From Paenibacillus sp. BIC5C1 (GTDB lineage: Bacteria; Bacillota; Bacilli; Paenibacillales; Paenibacillaceae), in the NCBI RefSeq assembly GCF_032399705.1, contig NZ_CP135922.1:434001-498000 (forward strand): a stretch of DNA of 64,000 nucleotides, in the 5' to 3' direction. The position numbers and the translations under genes are program-made. Each line of letters begins with the position of its first letter. Within the stretch, counting starts at the first letter, position 1. Shown piece after piece: positions 60,756-64,000 of this stretch. The notes under the pieces were generated by a model. It did not search any database. It had not been told where the DNA came from and was given only the letters and a program-made list of their open reading frames with translations.

Positions 60756-60875
60756 AGTGAAGGGGACGGAATCGATTCTGTAGAAGCGAAGCGTTCGCCT
60801 TCATCCCCAGATTTTATCCTATGAGATAGGATTTCAAAAAAATCTGGGGATAACAGCGATCGAAAGAACGATCCG
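60756..60875. repeat. Distant core of the dispersed intergenic element, inverted
   Basis: In inverse orientation this shows GAAGCGAAGCGTTCGCCTTC, ATCCCCAGATTTTATCC and AAAAATCTGGGGATAACAGC, homologous to the core of copies 1-3. Here ATCCCCAGATTTT and AAAATCTGGGGAT pair perfectly. The terminal inverted repeats of copies 1-3 are not visible. The remaining parts of the 60472-60937 gap hold only the two hairpins listed. Confidence 0.65.
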
Positions 60876-60937
60876 TACCCGTAACGGCCGCCTACAAGGC
60901 TCTTCAAATATCCCCTAAATCGAAAGGAGCATTTCCC

Positions 60938-61354
60938 ATGAACCAGACTGAATTGGAACAAAACATTGTAAAAGCATTGGAAAACAACCCTTTTTGCAGT
61001 TTCTCCACGGTGGAGAACGGTAAACCGAAATCACGCTACATGGCGCTTTTCAACGATGGAATGAACATTCATCTGGCGACAAACCGCCGTACGCACAAGG
61101 TAGAGGAGCTGGAGAATAATCCGAATGTCAGCCTTTTGCTAGGTTATGAAGCGGGTGGCTCCAAGGAAGTGGTCGAGATTGAAGGAACATGCGAAGTGAC
61201 GAAAAATGAAGGTTTGCGCGAACAGGTATGGAATGATGAACTAAAAGCATGGTTTGACGGCCCAAACGATCCCAATTATGTCATTCTGGACATTACCCCA
61301 AATCGGATTGAATACATCGGCAAAGATCATGAGCATCAGGTGTGGGAGCAGTAA
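60938..61354 (+). CDS. Pyridoxamine 5'-phosphate oxidase-like (general stress) flavoprotein
   Basis: A 138-residue split-barrel flavin-binding protein of the PPOX/GS26 type: CSFSTVENGKPKSRYMALF, HLATNRRTHKVEELENNPNV and a C-terminal VILDITPNRIEYIGK. Probably binds FMN; the substrate is unknown. AAAGGAG precedes the ATG. Confidence 0.87.
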   Translation: MNQTELEQNIVKALENNPFCSFSTVENGKPKSRYMALFNDGMNIHLATNRRTHKVEELENNPNVSLLLGYEAGGSKEVVEIEGTCEVTKNEGLREQVWNDELKAWFDGPNDPNYVILDITPNRIEYIGKDHEHQVWEQ

Positions 61355-61832
61355 TTTCGCATATTGAAAATCACCTTTTCTGAGTGGGAGGCCATGCCAA
61401 CGATTTGGAAAAGATATAGCCAACCGTGAACGCCAGAAGGCGTCACGGTTTTTTGATATGGGTCGATTCAGCTAATATGGATATAGATGTAAGCCACATG
61501 TAATATACGTTTTTAACAGCGTGAGTAAACTATTTTCATCCAAAAACATGCAAAAGATGTCGAAATCACGCATGTTATTGTAAACTGGGCCATGTATGTG
61601 CGGATAACGTAAAAAATAATGCTTTTCAATGGTTGAACATTGCGTTATGATTTGGAATGTAAACGATACGCACAGATATGAATAGATGTTCATGTGAGAT
61701 AAACTAACCTGAGATTCTGAACCATACGATCGGAATATCAGTACGCACAACCCATGAGATCTTTCGCATTTCTGCGCTTATTCGTTTGCTCACTAATGCA
61801 TGATTCAATGTACATAACCGGGAGGGGTTATT
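61355..61832. other. Intergenic region before the nucleotidase
   Basis: It contains a terminator at 61422-61456 and otherwise no gene that can be supported. A 92-codon minus-strand frame (61472-61750) has no ribosome binding site and an unlikely Cys/Tyr-rich composition. The right end holds the start region of the nucleotidase gene. Confidence 0.5.
61422..61456 (+). terminator. Rho-independent terminator
   Basis: AACCGTGAACGCC and GGCGTCACGGTT pair around AGAA, followed by TTTT. Confidence 0.88.
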
Positions 61833-64000
61833 TTGAGAAAGAGTAAAAAAGTATTATCAAGCCTGACTGCCGCTTTGGTTGCATTAAACGTGCTTGCGGT
61901 ATTTCCGGTACCTGTATCGGCTGCGGACGCTACCAAGGTTAAATTGCGGATCATGGAAACAACGGACATTCACGACAACCTGATTAACTATGACTACTAT
62001 TCCGACAAAGAGACAGACCAGTATGGTCTGGCGAAAACAGCTACGCTGATCAAAAAAGCCCGTGACGAAGCGAAGAACAGCTTGCTGTTCGACAACGGTG
62101 ACCTGATCCAGGGTAACCCACTCGGGGATTATGTAGCGAAGATTGATCCACTCAAAAAGGGCGAAACTCACCCTGTATATAAAGCGATGAACCTGCTCGA
62201 TTATGATGCAGGAAACATCGGTAACCATGAGTTTAACTATGGTTTGGATTTCCTTGACATGACACTGGAAGGTGCGAACTTCCCTTACATCAATGCCAAC
62301 GTATATGTAGATGACGGTGACGACGATGAGACGAATGACAAGAACTACTTTACCCCATATAAAATTTTAGACAAAAAAGTTACTGATGAGAGTGGCAAAG
62401 AGCACACCATCAAGGTGGGTGTCATCGGATTTGTACCGCCACAAGTTATGCAGTGGGACAGTGCTAATCTGGAAGGCAAAGTCATTGCCAAAGACATTAT
62501 CGCTACTGCGAAGAAATTCGTTCCTAAAATGAAGGCTGAAGGTGCCGACATTATTGTAGCTATTCCTCACTCCGGTTTTGAAGATATTCCTCAAACGGAT
62601 CTGATGGAAAACTCGGTATTGTACCTGAGCCAGGTTGAAGGCATTAATGCCATCCTGTTTGGACATGCCCATAAAGTATTCCCGAGCGCTGATTTTGCCG
62701 GTAAAAAAGGTGTAGACCTTGAAAAAGGTACAATCAATGGTGTTCCTGCTGTAGAGCCAGGCTTCTGGGGTGACCACCTTGGAATTATCGATTTGGATCT
62801 GGAACTGGTAGACGGAAAATGGAAAGTGGCAGACTCCAAAGTAGAGGCACGCCCTATCTATGACACAGCTAACAAAAAGGCTCTGGTAGATGCTGATCAA
62901 GAGATCGTTGATGCTGTTCATGACGAACATGAAGGTACGCTTGAGTATGTGCGTGGCCCAGTCGGCGAAACGACGGCTCCAATCAACAGTTTCTTTGCAC
63001 TTGTTCAGGATGATCCATCCATTCAGATCGTAACAAATGCACAGAAATGGTATGTTGAAAAACATATGCAAGGAACAGAATATGAAGATATTCCTGTATT
63101 GTCTGCAGGCGCTCCGTTCAAAGCAGGCGGACGTTCAGGAGCTTCGTATTATACGAATATCCCTAAAGGCACCATTGCGATCAAAAACGTAGCTGACTTG
63201 TACGTGTATCCAAATACGGTACATGCCGTGTTGGTTAATGGCGCTGAGCTGAAAGAATGGTTGGAATGGTCTGCTGGCCAATTTAACCAGATCGATCCGG
63301 CAAAAGGTGGACAACAACAATTGGTCAATATGGACTTCCCAACGTATAACTTCGACGTTATCGATGGTGTCACGTACCAAATTGATGTAACTCAACCAGC
63401 GAAATATGATGGCAAAGCTACGATCGTAAATGCTTCAGCTAACCGGATTAAAGACCTGAGTTTCAATGGTAAACCAGTTGATCCAGCTCAAAAATTCATC
63501 GTGGCAACGAATAACTATCGTGCTTCTTCATCCAAACTGGCTAACCCGGACGGTAAACGCATCGTCTTGGCTGCACCGGATGAGAACCGTCAAGTTATCA
63601 TTGATTACATCCGTGAGAACAAAACGATTAACCCGACAGCTGATGGTAACTGGTCGCTTGCACCAATTAAGCCTTCTGCAGGTGTAACGGCAGCTGCACT
63701 CAACGATCTTGAAGTCGTGTTCGCGTCTTCCCCGGATGCCAAAGCATTGGTTGAAGCGAACCCGGCGATGTCCTTTATTGGGACAAACAAAGACGGCTTT
63801 GCTGAGTATGGCTTGAAATTGACAGGAGAAGCAACAACGACTCCAGAAACAGGTACGGAGCCTGCTCCAACGCCTACGAAGCCAGACCCAACTCCAACTA
63901 AACCTACAACCAAGCCACAACCTGAGAAACCAACAGGCGGCAAAGTGGTACATGTAGTGAAAAAAGGAGATAACCTCTACCGCATCGGCTTGAAATATGG
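61833..64000 (+). CDS. cpdB: 2',3'-cyclic-nucleotide 2'-phosphodiesterase/3'-nucleotidase with LysM tail, partial
   Basis: The gene runs off the window after about 722 codons. It starts TTG at 61833 behind GGGAGGGG; the signal peptide ends PVPVSAADA. The metallophosphatase domain carries RIMETTDIHDNLINYDYY, LLFDNGDLIQGNPLGDY and GNIGNHEFNYGLDF, and the C-terminal 5'-nucleotidase domain includes PVLSAGAPFKAGGRSGASYY. A Pro/Thr/Lys-rich linker (from about residue 668) leads into a LysM motif (VVKKGDNLYRIGLKYG) that would bind peptidoglycan. So it is a wall-associated enzyme releasing nucleosides from extracellular nucleotides, functionally matched to the nucleoside importer at 18.5-24.6 kb. Confidence 0.93.
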   Translation, partial: MRKSKKVLSSLTAALVALNVLAVFPVPVSAADATKVKLRIMETTDIHDNLINYDYYSDKETDQYGLAKTATLIKKARDEAKNSLLFDNGDLIQGNPLGDYVAKIDPLKKGETHPVYKAMNLLDYDAGNIGNHEFNYGLDFLDMTLEGANFPYINANVYVDDGDDDETNDKNYFTPYKILDKKVTDESGKEHTIKVGVIGFVPPQVMQWDSANLEGKVIAKDIIATAKKFVPKMKAEGADIIVAIPHSGFEDIPQTDLMENSVLYLSQVEGINAILFGHAHKVFPSADFAGKKGVDLEKGTINGVPAVEPGFWGDHLGIIDLDLELVDGKWKVADSKVEARPIYDTANKKALVDADQEIVDAVHDEHEGTLEYVRGPVGETTAPINSFFALVQDDPSIQIVTNAQKWYVEKHMQGTEYEDIPVLSAGAPFKAGGRSGASYYTNIPKGTIAIKNVADLYVYPNTVHAVLVNGAELKEWLEWSAGQFNQIDPAKGGQQQLVNMDFPTYNFDVIDGVTYQIDVTQPAKYDGKATIVNASANRIKDLSFNGKPVDPAQKFIVATNNYRASSSKLANPDGKRIVLAAPDENRQVIIDYIRENKTINPTADGNWSLAPIKPSAGVTAAALNDLEVVFASSPDAKALVEANPAMSFIGTNKDGFAEYGLKLTGEATTTPETGTEPAPTPTKPDPTPTKPTTKPQPEKPTGGKVVHVVKKGDNLYRIGLKY

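Noticed and set aside
61472..61750. 92-codon minus-strand frame
   Set aside because: AT-rich intergenic DNA with Cys/Tyr-rich translation and no start signals.

Overview
The window reads as a chromosomal segment of a Paenibacillus-like Gram-positive bacterium. Reasons: strong AGGAGG-type ribosome binding sites, frequent TTG and GTG starts, a T-box leader, a TPP riboswitch, a Bacillus-type nupNOPQ nucleoside transporter, SLH-like and BIG2 surface proteins, type VII secretion substrates and balanced base composition. No rRNA, tRNA, CRISPR array, prophage or intact transposase was seen. The assignment is an inference from gene content only.

Layout. 0.3-6.4 kb: cytoplasmic GH28 pectin enzyme, AraC regulator, DUF985 cupin, aldo/keto reductase, DUF445 membrane protein. 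6.6-8.7 kb: a lipoprotein, a lipase with a C-terminal WXG100-like domain and a small WXG protein, resembling a reversed-order type VII lipase toxin locus. 8.8-13.2 kb: copper proteins YcnI and CopCD, and a NarL-type two-component system. 13.5-18.2 kb: a small protein, a GGDEF/HD-GYP enzyme, a DUF5317 protein coupled to a 34-residue peptide, an SLH-like surface protein. 18.5-24.6 kb: nucleoside uptake and salvage operon containing a YuiH-type molybdoenzyme. 24.8-27.8 kb: LysR, EamA exporter, small protein, GNAT. 27.9-31.3 kb: csoR-copZ-copA with two matching palindromic operators. 31.6-34.3 kb: YhgE/Pip-like permease, TetR, nitroreductase. 34.4-38.9 kb: TatD hydrolase and a thiamine-precursor ABC operon behind a TPP riboswitch. 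39-42.6 kb: epimerase, VOC protein, DUF2798 protein, MFS transporter.

The most unusual region is 42.7-47.4 kb. A 254-bp block holding the promoter, T-box leader and terminator of a seryl-tRNA synthetase gene occurs twice, 3116 bp apart, with two mismatches. Between the copies lies an AT-rich three-gene cassette: a secreted protein of unknown family, a catalytically complete subtilisin-like protease and a lipoprotein. Only the second copy is followed by serS.

47.6-52 kb: OmpR/histidine kinase pair, UDP-sugar dehydratase, MurG-like glycosyltransferase, 29-residue membrane peptide. 52.2-60.5 kb: BIG2 protein, small enzymes, 5-oxoprolinase genes pxpBCA, NUDIX hydrolase. 60.9-64 kb: pyridoxamine-phosphate-oxidase-like protein and a LysM-bearing 2',3'-cyclic nucleotidase running off the end.

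Scattered through the window is a family of about 191-bp intergenic elements with terminal inverted repeats (three full copies, one fragment, one distant core). Two sit inside operons, and all three full copies lie 8-24 nt behind a minus-strand stop codon.
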